A stretch of DNA of 64,000 bases from Abditibacterium sp. (GCA_030448265.1 JAUJNG010000002.1:124001-188000), one strand, 5' to 3'. Positions 8,300-17,111 are shown, counted from the stretch's first letter. The notes: generated by a model from the letters alone, not told the origin. Translations and numbers: made by a program.

Positions 8300-9227
8300 T
8301 TCTTCTCCTTTTTAGGAAGCGGTTCAGGTGACTGTAGGTTTGTAGTAGCGCCGCGAGGCGCGTTTCGTGGGCAAGACGCTTTCTGAACGCGCCTCGCGGC
8401 GCTACTACAAACCTACAGTCACCTGACCGATACCGATTTTTAAATTGAGGCGGGGCTTGCGCCCGCTTCAATCTGCCTTCGGCTGCGACGCACACCCGAT
8501 TGGAAGCGGGCGCAAGCCCCGCTCGAAACAAGTGGTGCGACACAACGGCGAGCATTCGGTCGGACAGGCCGTGACCGAGGCGGCAGAGACGGCCCGCTAA
8601 GTCGGGAAAAACGCGGCGCCGTCGTCGCGCCACCGCTTTGACGACGGCGCGCGCCACTTTTTCGGGCGCCGCACCAACGCGCGGCGTGAACTGCGCGTAG
8701 TATTTGGCGTGATGCGCGGTTTTCATTGGGCCAGGATAAACCCGCGTCACCGAAATCCGCTCGCTGTGAAGATAAGGCTCCAGCGCGCCCGCGAAGCCGT
8801 CGAGCGCCGCTTTGCTCGCGGCGTAGGCGAGCGCGACGGGAAAGGGCAGATAAACCGACGCCGAAAGCACGAAAACCAGTCGCGCGCCGAGCTGGATGTG
8901 GCCCAGGACATTGACCTCGAAAACCTCCCGTTCCGCCGCGCTGCTGATGCGGCGAAAATCGCCGCTCACACTGATTCCGGCATTGCAAATCACGATGTCG
9001 AAGCCTTCGCCCCACCGCTCCACCTCGCTTTGGGTAAAGTCCGCGAGATCGAAGGGCACGAACGCGATGCGGTCGTTTTGCGCGGCGAGAGCTTCGCCGC
9101 GCGCCGCGTCCACGTCGAGAACGGTCACGCTCTGGCCCTGCCCCGCATAGGCCAGCGCCAGAGCGCGCCCCAGACCGTCGGCGCCGCCGGTGATTAACAC
9201 GTTGTCGAAATGTTGCTTTGCCGACAT
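8187..9227 (-). CDS. Short-chain dehydrogenase/reductase, C terminus extended through palindromes
   Basis: NAD(P)-dependent oxidoreductase of the classical SDR family. TGGADGLGRALA (cofactor loop), CNAGIS, a Ser in FVLSASVY and YAASK (catalytic Tyr/Lys) are present in order. GGGAG stands 5 bases before the ATG ending at 9227. Two oddities: between NVLGHIQL and GARLVFVLSAS about a dozen residues of the usual helix are missing, and after HHLFRAG (near 8520) the frame runs without a stop through two palindromic repeats and then 113 bp into the next gene. The true domain ends near 8520, so about 110 residues are repeat-encoded. Substrate unknown; activity is uncertain because of the internal gap. 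Confidence 0.75.
   Translation of the reverse strand: MSAKQHFDNVLITGGADGLGRALALAYAGQGQSVTVLDVDAARGEALAAQNDRIAFVPFDLADFTQSEVERWGEGFDIVICNAGISVSGDFRRISSAAEREVFEVNVLGHIQLGARLVFVLSASVYLPFPVALAYAASKAALDGFAGALEPYLHSERISVTRVYPGPMKTAHHAKYYAQFTPRVGAAPEKVARAVVKAVARRRRRVFPDLAGRLCRLGHGLSDRMLAVVSHHLFRAGLAPASNRVCVAAEGRLKRAQAPPQFKNRYRSGDCRFVVAPRGAFRKRLAHETRLAALLQTYSHLNRFLKRRRNDENHRRIFRPSRRRRCRNRRVEFSRHRQKPDQRDSA
8324..8426. repeat. Palindromic element of the GTAGTAGCGCCGCGAGGCGCG type
   Basis: Arms 8324-8363 and 8386-8426 are near-perfect reverse complements of 40 bp, each with an inner hairpin GCGCCGCGAGGCGC. Same family as 49434-49576. It lies within the open frame of the SDR gene. Confidence 0.92.
8450..8522. 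repeat. Second palindrome directly beside the first
   Basis: Arms 8450-8472 and 8499-8522 are reverse complements containing GGGCTTGCGCCCGC. It marks the point where SDR homology ends. Confidence 0.88.
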
Positions 9228-9243
9228 AAAATCTCCCACTCCA

Positions 9244-9292
9244 GTTGCGACCTCTGTCTGCCTGGAGGCTTCAGCCTCCAGGCAGACGCAAC
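9244..9292. repeat. Perfect hairpin between two SDR genes
   Basis: GTCTGCCTGGAGGCT and AGCCTCCAGGCAGAC flank a 2-base loop, with GTTGCG/CGCAAC further out. It could work as a rho-independent-like terminator, but no T-run follows. Confidence 0.8.
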
Positions 9293-9300
9293 TTGGGTCT

Positions 9301-10176
9301 CTAATGCGACTGCCTCGCTAAAATCTCCCACAGTTGCTCGCGCGCGGCTGGATCTCGGTAGGGGCACGCCCTTTCACGCCGCCCCACCCAGAACCGCCCC
9401 GACTGCCCCTGCGCCTCGTCGCTGGCCGCCAGCCAGAGCGGGGTGTCCGCGCCCCGCTGCGGGGCTTGGCCGCAGCGTTGGAAAAAGGCTCTGACCACTT
9501 TTCCGCGCCATCCAGCGACATCGCGCGCGATGTCGCTGCGGGTGAAGCCTGGATGAGCCGCGCTCACCGTCACGCCGCCCGCTTCCAACCGCTCCGCCCA
9601 CGTCCAACTCAGCATTCGCAGCGCCTGTTTGCTCTGCCGGTAGGCCGCGATGCCGTTGTAGCGGCGGCGGCGAAACTCCACGTCACCCAGGTCTAAACCT
9701 CCCGCAAAACGCGACGCCACGTTGACGATGCGCGCGTCCTGGCCCTTTCGCAGCGCGTCGCCGAGCCATTCCGTGAGCAGATGCGGCCCCAGCACGTTGA
9801 CCGCCCAGGTCAGTTCGATGCCGTCGGCACCCAGACAGCGTTGCGTCTGCCACACGGCGGCGTTGTTGACCAGCACTTCCACACGCCCGAATCGCTCGAT
9901 AATCTCCTCCGCGAAGCCGCGAATCGAATTCTGGCTCGCCAGATCAAGAAGCGCGGCCTCGACCGCCCCATTGCCGGTGTCGCGCGCGATTTCGGCTGCG
10001 GCGATTTCGGTTCGAGAGCGACTCCGCCCCGCGATTACCACCGTCGCGCCCAGCGCCGCCAACTGGCGCGCGATTTCTTTTCCCACGCCCGCCGTCGCGC
10101 CCGTCACGATGCAGACGCGACCGCCTAAATCGGCCTGAATTGGTTCCGTCGCGGCGCGCGATTTCAGGTGCTTCAT
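9301..10176 (-). CDS. Short-chain dehydrogenase/reductase, retinol-dehydrogenase-like
   Basis: 291 residues. TGATAGVGKEIARQLAALGA is the NAD(P) loop (about 25-44), VNNAAVW the adenine-ring motif, NVASRF carries the catalytic Ser and YRQSK the Tyr/Lys pair. The pattern resembles the RDH/WWOX-like branch that acts on lipids and other hydrophobic alcohols; the substrate is not known. The ATG overlaps the stop of the upstream membrane-protein gene by four bases (ATGA), so the three genes 9301-11260 are translationally coupled. Confidence 0.88.
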   Translation of the reverse strand: MKHLKSRAATEPIQADLGGRVCIVTGATAGVGKEIARQLAALGATVVIAGRSRSRTEIAAAEIARDTGNGAVEAALLDLASQNSIRGFAEEIIERFGRVEVLVNNAAVWQTQRCLGADGIELTWAVNVLGPHLLTEWLGDALRKGQDARIVNVASRFAGGLDLGDVEFRRRRYNGIAAYRQSKQALRMLSWTWAERLEAGGVTVSAAHPGFTRSDIARDVAGWRGKVVRAFFQRCGQAPQRGADTPLWLAASDEAQGQSGRFWVGRRERACPYRDPAAREQLWEILARQSH

Positions 10177-10919
10177 AACGCGAGCAGCAGCGCGGCATAC
10201 CCGCCCGCGCCAACGGCGAAGGCCCAGAAACGGCTCTGGCGTTCTTCGGGCAATTCTTCTTTGAGGACGTTTAGCATGACGCCGCCCGCCAGAAACGCGA
10301 ACAGCACGCCGACCGCCGCTTCGGGGATGCGCGTGGTGCGCCCGACCAGCCAGCCCAGAAAAATCGCCGCCGCCAGAATCCAGCGACCGGTGCGGCGGTA
10401 GGCGTCCTTGTGATGCTCGTGCAGTGCGAAATCACTGATCACGAAATGCAGCGCCATCGCCAGCGTGAACACCAGCAGCGAGCGCAGCTCCTCGCGCTCC
10501 AGCAGCAGGTAGCCGATCAGCGCGTTGTAAAGCGCGAACGAGCCGATGTGCAGCCAGAACACGCCTGCGCTGGTGACATCTTCGCCGCCGTCCTGCCGGT
10601 TGCTGCGGCGCGACTCCCTGGCGGCCCGCTCCAGCCCGTAAAACGCCGCTAAACCCAGCAGCGCGACCAGATAAACGTGATGCTCCACGAAGCCCAGCCC
10701 CGCGCCGACGGCGCTTTGCACCGCTTCCTGCGCTTCGCTGAGGTCGGGCAGGACGTGGACGAAGATGTAGGCCACCGACACGCCGCCCGCGAAGGAGAGC
10801 CACACGCTGCGCGGCGTGCTTTCGAGAAAGCGCAGCCGCCCCGCGCAGAGATGCACCCCGCACAGCGCCAGAACCGCCAAAAGCGCCGCCCAGGAAGGCG
10901 ACGGAGCAGCCTCATCCAT
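10173..10919 (-). CDS. ZIP-like polytopic membrane protein
   Basis: 248 residues with about seven to eight membrane segments. FVHVLPDLSEAQ near 50 and HFVISDFALHEHHKDAY near 160 place His and acidic residues where ZIP-family metal permeases carry their metal site, and the C-terminal AFLAGGVMLNVLKEELPE resembles ZIP helices. A metal transport role is therefore reasonable, not shown. The start ATG shares one base with the stop of the Cys-rich gene (TGATG), and the stop overlaps the next start, a tight operon. The frame is open further upstream but those residues overlap the preceding gene. Confidence 0.65.
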   Translation of the reverse strand: MDEAAPSPSWAALLAVLALCGVHLCAGRLRFLESTPRSVWLSFAGGVSVAYIFVHVLPDLSEAQEAVQSAVGAGLGFVEHHVYLVALLGLAAFYGLERAARESRRSNRQDGGEDVTSAGVFWLHIGSFALYNALIGYLLLEREELRSLLVFTLAMALHFVISDFALHEHHKDAYRRTGRWILAAAIFLGWLVGRTTRIPEAAVGVLFAFLAGGVMLNVLKEELPEERQSRFWAFAVGAGGYAALLLAL

Positions 10920-11260
10920 CAGGCGGCGGCTCCTGACATCGCGCGGCACGACTCGGCGCATTTGCGGCACGCCTGCACGCACTCGCCCATGTCGCCGATG
11001 CGCTCGCAATCATCGGCGCAGCGCCCGCAAACCTCGGCGCAGACGCCGCAGGTGAGGGTGTGCAGTTCGGAGCCGCTCAACATGAAATGGGCGCTGGTGC
11101 GGCAGATTTCGGCGCAGCACATCATGAGCCGGAAGTGAGGCGGTTCGGTGTGCTGGCCGCCGGTTTCGAGACAGTGATTCATCGCCATTTGCAGGCAGGT
11201 CTTGTGGCAGTCGAGGCAGTTTTGGATGCATTGCTGCATTTCTGAAGTCATTTGTGTCAT
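10919..11260 (-). CDS. Cys-rich four-helix bundle copper-binding protein (DUF326/Csp-like)
   Basis: 113 residues with about 15 Cys in helix-compatible spacing: CIQNCLDCHKTC, CCAEICRT, CGVCAEVCGRCADDC and CVQACRKCAESC. This is the pattern of the small four-helix copper storage proteins (Csp/DUF326), which bind Cu(I) in the bundle core. No signal peptide, so a cytosolic form. A good AAGGAG lies 8 bases before the ATG. First gene of a coupled operon with a ZIP-like permease and an SDR, which suggests metal buffering together with uptake or efflux. Confidence 0.88.
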   Translation of the reverse strand: MTQMTSEMQQCIQNCLDCHKTCLQMAMNHCLETGGQHTEPPHFRLMMCCAEICRTSAHFMLSGSELHTLTCGVCAEVCGRCADDCERIGDMGECVQACRKCAESCRAMSGAAA

Positions 11261-11280
11261 GGTTTCTTCTCCTTTTTCAG

Positions 11281-11353
11281 TAATGGCATTTCGTGTGAGT
11301 TGCAGGGTTAGACCCCTCCCTAACCCTGCAACTCACGCGTTAAAGTGCCATTA
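11281..11353. repeat. Palindrome with 30-bp arms and short loop
   Basis: TAATGGCATT...GTGAGTTGCAGGGTTAG pairs with CTAACCCTGCAACTCAC...TGCCATTA around an 8-base loop. It lies upstream of the Cys-rich operon, possibly in its leader. Confidence 0.88.
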
Positions 11354-11430
11354 CCTCGTCCCCTGCGGAGACAGTGAACATCTTCGTGGCAAAGCGCCGT
11401 TACCCCTTTTTCCCAGAGCGGAGCTACCGC

Positions 11431-12503
11431 TCACTTCTCGTCATGCGACTGGCTGAGTTCGCTGGTGGCGGGGAACAGCACCACGTCCTCGTTGAGTCCC
11501 AGTTTCTGCTGCTGCGCGGGCGACGAATCCGCCGGTGGATGGCCGACTCGCATCCGCATATCGCGCCATTTCAGCTTCACGTCCTGCCACAGATGCGCGG
11601 GCGGCTCGTAGTCGTAGGCGCGATATTTCCCTGGCTCGACCTGTCCCTTGGCCGCGACGAAGCCCGCGAACTCCGCCACCCACTTATCGAAATGCGCGAA
11701 AACATCGGTTTCCAGCGCCATGTTTTCCGCCTGATTCTCGCTGTAGGGCTTGCCGTGCCCGAATTCGTGGTAGCGCCACAGTTCGTCGGGCACTTCGATG
11801 CCGCCGTAGCGACACTGCCACACCAGGGCGCGTAAGCGTCGCGCTCGTTCTCGAACGGTTCGGCGGCGGGATCGAAATAGGCAGGGTGGCGCAGGATTTT
11901 GGGGCGGCCCGATGGGTCGAGTTCATCGCCGCCGCCGTCGCCGTAGCAGAAAAAGCCCGCCGTGCGACCTTCGAGATGGTTGCGGGTCAGTTCCTCCCAC
12001 TGCGGCGATTTTTCGAGCCGCATCGCCATTTCGGGGTTTTTGTGTTCGATGAGGGTTTCATCGGGATTGCCGCCGTTCATGCACACCAGGCGGTCGAACA
12101 TCGCCTTGAGATTGCTGGTGGGGCCATACCAGTTGATGGGGCCGATAATCGCCCACGCATCGGCCAAATCGAGGCGCGAATACAAATCCAGATTCCACAT
12201 CAAATCCGGCTCGTAATGGTTGTTTTGGGAGTAGCAGTTGCAGGGCCAGCAGCACAGCGCCATCGAAGTCGAAACGCAGGCGTTGCAGGGCTGAATGCGC
12301 TCGCGCCCGAAGACGTTGCCCAGGTCTTCCATGTCGATTTCCCAGTCGGGCGGCAGGAGTTCGGCCATGCGGAGCATGAGGGTGCGCGACTTGGAATCGA
12401 CGCCAGGGCAGTTGTATTGGCGGCGCTGCGAGCCGGAAAGCAGCAGAACGCGAAAGGGGCGCTCGTGGGGCGGCAGTTGGCCGTTTTTGTCGTTGGGTTG
12501 CAT
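11431..12503 (-). pseudogene. NAD(P)H-dependent FMN reductase-like protein, frameshifted
   Basis: Flavodoxin-fold oxidoreductase of about 357 residues if one base is restored. The first frame gives FRVLLLSGSQR (phosphate-binding loop), a Cys-rich segment CNACVSTSMALCCWPCNCY, and IIGPINWYGPTSNLKAMFDR (flavin/active-site region). At about 11823-11830 the reading frame jumps: after ERDAYAP the family sequence continues in another frame as WQCRYGGIEVPDELWRYHEFG to the stop at 11431. A single C missing from a CCC run explains it. It may be a real loss or a sequencing error. A stress-reductase role is inferred. Confidence 0.75.
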
Positions 12504-12579
12504 GAGATTTTCTCGAAATGTCGTTCGTTGCCGACGCTTTTAAATACTGCGCCGCTCTGTTGAAGCGGCTCCCTGGCGC

Positions 12580-12700
12580 TTTGTCATTCCGAAGGAGCCT
12601 CGGCGACTGAGGAATCAGCGCCAGTGTCCACCGCTTTACAGCCATTGAGACGAAGCTGCGGCTGATTCCTCAGTCGCCGAGGCTCCTTCGGAATGACAAA
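12580..12700. repeat. Palindromic element of the GTCATTCCGAAGGAG type
   Basis: Arms 12580-12618 and 12661-12700 are perfect reverse complements (about 39 bp). Family of 6378-6538. It separates two frameshifted genes on the minus strand. Confidence 0.92.
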
Positions 12701-12716
12701 GGGAACTTCTTCACCT

Positions 12717-13735
12717 CTATTTCAAAATCCGCAGACTTCCGGCGCGCATCGTTGCGGCGGCCCAGCCGCCCGCAGCGCGCACCGTATCGCCCACGCTCAA
12801 GCCGCCTGGCACTCCCGTCACGATCACCACCGGATATTCGATGCCATTGCTCGCCCGCAGCCTCAAACGGGCGCCGTCCAGCGCGGTGACGACGCCGCTT
12901 AAGGTGCGCGGGCCAAAATTCGCCCGTAAGGACGCGGCAGCGCGGCGATTTTGGCGCGGCCCGTGCCCGCGCTGCTGTTCCGGCTGCGGCGCAGCACGCG
13001 CAGGTTGCTGGCGTGCAGGGTGCCGTCTTCGAGATAGCCGTAGGCGCGCACGCGGTCACCGGCGCTCAGAGCGGCAGGCTCACCCCAGAGGGCGACGGCA
13101 TCGTAAACGCGGCCATTGCGGGCGCGCATTTGGAAGCGATTGCCGCTTGAATCGAAAGTCACGACCCCGCTCACGATGCGGCGCGGGCGATACTCCGACT
13201 CGTTGGAGATGAGATTGCCTTCATACACCACATCGACGCGCGTGGCGTGCAAAACGCCGTTGCGCTCGACGCCGTAGGCGCGCACCGTGTCGCTGTAGCT
13301 GAGGCTTTTCGGCTCGCCGCGCAAAGCCAGAACGCGATACAGCGAGCCGTTGCGCGCGCGCACCCGAAACTCTTCGCCAGGCAAATCGCGCGCGACGGCT
13401 CCGGTGATGGAGCGCGTCGGCGCGGCGCTCGCATTGGCGCGGCTCAAAACGCGCAGGCTGCGCGTCTGCAAAACCCCGTTTTGCCAGTCGCCGTAGGCGC
13501 GCACGCGGTCGCCGACGCGAAGCGTCGTGCCGCGCGGCGCCCACACCCGATGCGTCAGGTCGTAGGCGCGCAGCAGAAACACCTCGTTGCCCAGCGCGCC
13601 CGTCACGATGCCGCTCAGGGTGAGGGAGTTCTGCGCCATGACGGGCGCGCTGGGCAGCGAGACGGCTGTTACCGCGCCTATTGCAGCGAAGACGCGGGGC
13701 GTTGTCCAGTTTGGAGAGATGGGTGCCGGTTTCAT
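12717..13735 (-). pseudogene. Exported protein of four repeated small beta domains (DUF5666-like), frameshifted
   Basis: From the ATG ending at 13735: signal peptide (about 1-35, ending SAPVMA), then repeated modules of about 65 residues with the pattern GxV...FxVRARNGxxYxVLA...LSxGDxVRAYG...NGVLHAxxVRVL. Three are in the first frame. The fourth (ANFGPRTLSGVVTALDGA to AGSLRILK) is one frame off, after a single-base change near 12910-12960, ending at the TAG at 12717. Without the shift the protein stops early at 12899. Likely extracytoplasmic; function unknown. A five-module relative is at 18727-20046. Confidence 0.75.
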
Positions 13736-13752
13736 GGAGAACCTCAGGTTAA

Positions 13753-13863
13753 AAGCGACATGAAGTCGCAGCCAACGAAGTCGTCGGCCTTCGCCGACAA
13801 AAGTCGCAGTTCCACCGTCGGCGAAGGCCGACGACTTCGTTGGCTGCGACTTCATGTCGCTTT
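13753..13863. repeat. Palindrome with 47-bp perfect arms
   Basis: Arms about 13753-13799 and 13817-13863 are perfect reverse complements. Each arm carries two inner hairpins, GCGACATGAAGTCGC and CGAAGTCGTCGGCCTTCG. It lies upstream of the repeat-domain gene. Confidence 0.93.
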
Positions 13864-13869
13864 CAAACT

Positions 13870-14286
13870 TCACAAATAAAGGGGATAGCCAGGATAAACG
13901 TAGCCCGCTCCCCAATACGGCGCGTAGCCGTAGTAGCCGTAGACGTTGGTAAAGTAGCTGTCGTCTTGCAGATCGGGATCGTAGCGCGGCGCACCGGCGA
14001 CGCGCTCGCGGGTCTGGTCGATGTGAACGTGGTCGAGGTCGATGCGGCGAATCGCATCGACGGGAATGAGGAATTTGGTTTCGCCCAATCCCAGGAAGCC
14101 GCCCGACGCGACCTGCAAAAAACGCACTTTGTTTTCCGCCTCGTCAATGAGCAGATCATCGACATGGCCGATTTCTTCGCCCGACGCATCCAGGACTTTG
14201 CGGCCCCTGATGTCTTCCTCGGTGGCGGCGACGGTTAGCGTGGAGTCGCCCAATTTCAACAGTTTGGTCGTGGCATTGGTTTCCAT
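13870..14286 (-). CDS. PRC-barrel domain protein
   Basis: 138 residues. The PRC-barrel core runs from about 20 to 95 (DIRGRKVLDASGEEIGHVDDL then FLIPVDAI). A Tyr/Gly/Pro-rich tail follows (VYGYYGYAPYWGAGYVYPG). Such small PRC-barrel proteins are common in stress clusters and may bind RNA or metal; the role is not known. GAGGAG precedes the ATG by 7 bases. Neighbours are envelope and stress genes on the same strand. Confidence 0.85.
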   Translation of the reverse strand: METNATTKLLKLGDSTLTVAATEEDIRGRKVLDASGEEIGHVDDLLIDEAENKVRFLQVASGGFLGLGETKFLIPVDAIRRIDLDHVHIDQTRERVAGAPRYDPDLQDDSYFTNVYGYYGYAPYWGAGYVYPGYPLYL

Positions 14287-14300
14287 TGAATTTCCTCCTC

Positions 14301-14499
14301 AGTGTTCGCTCGACTGAAGTCGGCGCTGACCCAGAGGGTGCCCCGCCTTCGGCCAACTTTGCGCCTGCGCGCAAAACACAGCAAGCGACGTGAACGGCTC
14401 TACTATCTCGTCGGCCAGGCTCTGTTCCCGCGAAGGCGGGAAGTTAGCCGAAGGCGGGGCACCCTCTGGGTCAGCGCCGACTTCAGTCGAGCGAACACT
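14301..14499. repeat. Palindromic element A, copy 1 (53-bp perfect arms)
   Basis: Arms 14301-14353 and 14447-14499 are perfect reverse complements (TGTTCGCTCGACTGAAGTCG, then GCGCTGACCCAGAGGGTGCC). The stop of the gene at 14499-15203 lies at its edge. Relatives are at 23144-23339 and 31220-31384. Confidence 0.95.
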
Positions 14500-15203
14500 C
14501 ACGACGAAACGCGCGAAGTGGTGGCGTCCACATCGATTTCGCGGCGCGTGCCCGTCATGCCGCCAAAAGCGGCGGCGCCCAGGCCGATGAGCATTCCGAT
14601 CAGCGCGCCCCACGCGGCGGTGCGCGCCGCGCTCGCGGCCTGAGCCGCTTCCGAAGCGCCGACTTCGCCGCCCACCGCCTGACGCGCCTGTTGCGCGGCG
14701 TCTTGCAGCGTGTTTTGAATCTGGCCTGGCTCGACATTCAGGCCACCGGCGAAGCTGCCCAACGTGCCCATCAAAGCGCCCAGTCCCAGACTGGCGAGCC
14801 ACAGCGTGACCGGAACCGCCAGCAAAAAGACCATCGCGCCGTTGAGCGCGCCCGCGCCGCGACTAAACACCGCCGCCGTCTTGCCCGCCACACAGCCGCC
14901 CATGAAAAAGGCGATGGCGGCGGACACGGCGGCCCAGATCGCGGCATATTGTCCGGCGTTGGCGGGCACGTTGTTTTGCCGCGCTGCCGCCGCGACATTG
15001 GCGCTCGTCAAGCCCAGCGCCACGCCGAGCAGATTGAGCAGCAGCATGGTGGTCAGCGCGGTCACCAGACCGGCAATCACCGGCCCCCAGCGAATCTGGT
15101 CGCGGGTGAAGTTGAGTGCGGCGGGAATCTCAATCTCGCCGCTCAGGGGCGTTGTCATGACCTGGTTGCCGTTGGCGACAACCGAATTTTGTTTTGTAGC
15201 CAT
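14499..15203 (-). CDS. Four-helix membrane protein, paralogue of 30490-31218
   Basis: 234 residues with four membrane segments (about 42-65, 85-107, 118-145, 200-220), joined by the conserved run AVFSRGAGALNGAMVFLLAVP. The N terminus is soluble with DQIRWGPVIAGLVTALTTM leading into the first helix. I do not recognise the family with certainty; it resembles small YrzE/TIGR04086-like membrane proteins. The last residues TTSRVSS come from the edge of palindrome A. A close paralogue, broken by an amber codon, is at 30490-31218 and also ends at a copy of palindrome A. Confidence 0.72.
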   Translation of the reverse strand: MATKQNSVVANGNQVMTTPLSGEIEIPAALNFTRDQIRWGPVIAGLVTALTTMLLLNLLGVALGLTSANVAAAARQNNVPANAGQYAAIWAAVSAAIAFFMGGCVAGKTAAVFSRGAGALNGAMVFLLAVPVTLWLASLGLGALMGTLGSFAGGLNVEPGQIQNTLQDAAQQARQAVGGEVGASEAAQAASAARTAAWGALIGMLIGLGAAAFGGMTGTRREIDVDATTSRVSS

Positions 15204-15227
15204 TGTGTTTCTCCTTTGATTGAACGC

Positions 15228-15992
15228 TTAGTGCGCTAATCCCTGGTTGTGAACTTCCTGCTTGGCAGCGTCGGTGGCGGCGTGCGCGGCTTCTGACGCC
15301 ACGTGTCCCACCTTCTCTGCCGCATCGTGCGCGACTTCGCCGACGTGGCCCAGCATTTTGTCGCGCGCCTCGCCCATCAGTTGGTTTTCGCGGCGCGTTT
15401 CGGGCAGCGCGAATCCGATGGCGGCTCCCACCGCAAGGGCCACGGCACCGGCGACAATGGGACTCTCTTCCAGCACTTCCTGCGACTGTCCGGCGAGACT
15501 GGTGGCTTTGTGGTGGACGCTGCCCGCGATGTCCGAGGCTTTATCGTGGACGGTGCCGGCAATGTCACCGGCCTTGTTGCCTATCTCATACTTGGCCGAC
15601 GAAGCCTGGTGTTTGATAGAGGTTTTGCTGGAGCTGTTCATGCACAGCCAGCCCAGGCCGATGCCGACCATCGCCGCCGCGACCGGATTGTCTTTGATGC
15701 GCTCCATCACGGAATGTCCTGCTTGTGAGGCGGTTTCGCCCGCGTTGCTTGCCATGTGTTCGGCCCTCCCAATAGTGGCTTCTCGAACCGAATCTTTCAC
15801 CTGTTCCTTGATGTGCTGCGGACTGAGCTTCTCTTGAAGTTCATCAATCGTCTGGCTCATCTCGGCGCGAGTGTGTTCGATTTCGTCCCGAATTTCTTCG
15901 GTTTTCACCGTCGTTTCGTCGTCGGTGGTGGCGTGTGCGCTGCGATAGACATAGGGATCGCGTCCCGTCATTTCATCTGTTGTTGTGCCCAT
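15228..15992 (-). CDS. DUF3618 domain protein, membrane-associated helical stress protein
   Basis: 254 residues from the ATG ending at 15992 (AAGGAGG 8 bases before). The N-terminal DUF3618 motif IRDEIEHTRAEMSQTIDELQ is followed by long amphipathic helices, two hydrophobic segments (about 118-130 and 188-205, PIVAGAVALAVGAAIGFALP) and repeated KA.DIAG.VH.KA units. DUF3618 genes typically sit with DUF1469 holin-like genes, as here: the start overlaps the upstream holin-like gene by 25 bp. Probable role in envelope stress; mechanism unknown. Confidence 0.85.
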   Translation of the reverse strand: MGTTTDEMTGRDPYVYRSAHATTDDETTVKTEEIRDEIEHTRAEMSQTIDELQEKLSPQHIKEQVKDSVREATIGRAEHMASNAGETASQAGHSVMERIKDNPVAAAMVGIGLGWLCMNSSSKTSIKHQASSAKYEIGNKAGDIAGTVHDKASDIAGSVHHKATSLAGQSQEVLEESPIVAGAVALAVGAAIGFALPETRRENQLMGEARDKMLGHVGEVAHDAAEKVGHVASEAAHAATDAAKQEVHNQGLAH

Positions 15993-16366
15993 TCTTTGTC
16001 CTCCTTGAGGGTTTCGATAGTCTGCTGCGGTGCCAGACTGGTTTTCTTGAGATCGCTCAGGCCCTTGGTCACCAGAACGAAGCCGATGCCGCATACCACC
16101 GCTCCCACCAGCAGAAACGCCAGCCAGAGAGCCATCACGGTCGCCAGCCCAAAGGCGATTGCCATCAGCAGGAGCAGCATTCCGGCATAGGCCACCGCGC
16201 CTCCGACGGCCAGAGCCGCGATGTCCTTGGCGATTTTGGTTGCTTTGTCGGAGAGTTCGGTTTGGGCGAGTTTGAGTTCCTGGCGCAGCAGAGTAGTCGT
16301 CTCACGGGTGAGATCGCCCAAAAGCTCGCCCAGCGAACGCTCCTCACTCGAATTTGGGGCGGCCAT
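15968..16366 (-). CDS. Phage holin family / DUF1469 (Act_Holin_E) protein
   Basis: 133 residues: soluble start with SLGELLGDLTRETTTLLRQE, then two membrane helices (about 48-70 and 78-103, AVAYAGMLLLLMAIAFGLA). This is the DUF1469 family, usually next to DUF3618. Name aside, these are stress-associated membrane proteins, not proven holins. GGAGG lies 7 bases before the ATG ending at 16366; this ATG shares one base with the stop of the upstream gene (TGATG), so translation is coupled. Confidence 0.87.
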   Translation of the reverse strand: MAAPNSSEERSLGELLGDLTRETTTLLRQELKLAQTELSDKATKIAKDIAALAVGGAVAYAGMLLLLMAIAFGLATVMALWLAFLLVGAVVCGIGFVLVTKGLSDLKKTSLAPQQTIETLKEDKEWAQQQMK

Positions 16367-17037
16367 CACAGCACCTCCACGCCCGATCGATACGATGTCG
16401 CTGCCCCCGCACGATAAGCGGAATCGTCCGTTTCCATTGTCGGCGTTGTCGGCGGCGGCGCGGGCCTCGTTGCGGGCGTGGGCACCGTGGGCACCGGCGT
16501 CACCGTTTCGGGCAGCGCCAGAGCCTCAGGAGACACCCTTTGGGAAGAACGGCTTCCAAGCGGCCCCTGCTTCGAGCTTTTGAGGAAACGCGCGCCCAGC
16601 ACGCCGAGGGCGAAGGCTCCGGCCAGGAACAGGGTGGGTTCGCGGCGCGCAAAATCTTCGACTTCGCCCACCAGTTGGGGCACGCTGCTGCCGCGAAGGT
16701 GAGAGGAGATCTGCTCCAGTTTGTCGGCGGCCTGGGCGGTGTATTCGCCCGCCGCTTTTTGATCGCCCTGCTGCAACTGCGCGCCGGTTTTGTGAAGCGC
16801 CTGTGCCACGCTGTCCAATTGACCGGCAGCCTGTTCTTTGCCCTGTTCCAGCTTCGATTTGGCTTTTTGCTGCGCCCCATCCAGGACGGGCGCGGCTTTT
16901 TCCTGGGCCTGGCCCAGAACCTCGCCCGCTTTGTGTTGGGCCTGTCCCAGCACTTCACCGGCTTTGTGCTTGGCGTCGCCCATGACGCCTCCTGTTGCCG
17001 GTTTGGAAGTGCCGGAACTGGTGTTTGATGTGTCCAT
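16366..17037 (-). CDS. Helical-repeat stress protein (YtxH/CsbD-like neighbour of DUF3618)
   Basis: 223 residues. The N-terminal third is built of 11-residue helical repeats (HKAGEVLGQAQ twice, then EKAAPVLDGAQQKAKSKL), like LEA or apolipoprotein-type amphipathic helices. A single membrane segment lies near 135-150 (PTLFLAGAFALGVLGARFL), followed by a Pro/Thr-rich tail. The start ATG ending at 17037 follows AAGGAG by 8 bases. Together with DUF1469 and DUF3618 genes it forms a coupled three-gene operon. A membrane-bound desiccation or envelope stress role is inferred. Confidence 0.78.
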   Translation of the reverse strand: MDTSNTSSGTSKPATGGVMGDAKHKAGEVLGQAQHKAGEVLGQAQEKAAPVLDGAQQKAKSKLEQGKEQAAGQLDSVAQALHKTGAQLQQGDQKAAGEYTAQAADKLEQISSHLRGSSVPQLVGEVEDFARREPTLFLAGAFALGVLGARFLKSSKQGPLGSRSSQRVSPEALALPETVTPVPTVPTPATRPAPPPTTPTMETDDSAYRAGAATSYRSGVEVL

Positions 17038-17111
17038 AAAAGTTTCTCCTTTCAAATTGGTTTGCGGCGCCCGATGGAGCGGCCCGCGAAGTTACGTCTT
17101 TTCTGGTTCGT

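Noticed and set aside
9334..9696. Long plus-strand ORFs opposite the SDR genes
   Set aside because: Antisense frames caused by GC-rich third positions; the minus-strand genes carry the conserved motifs.
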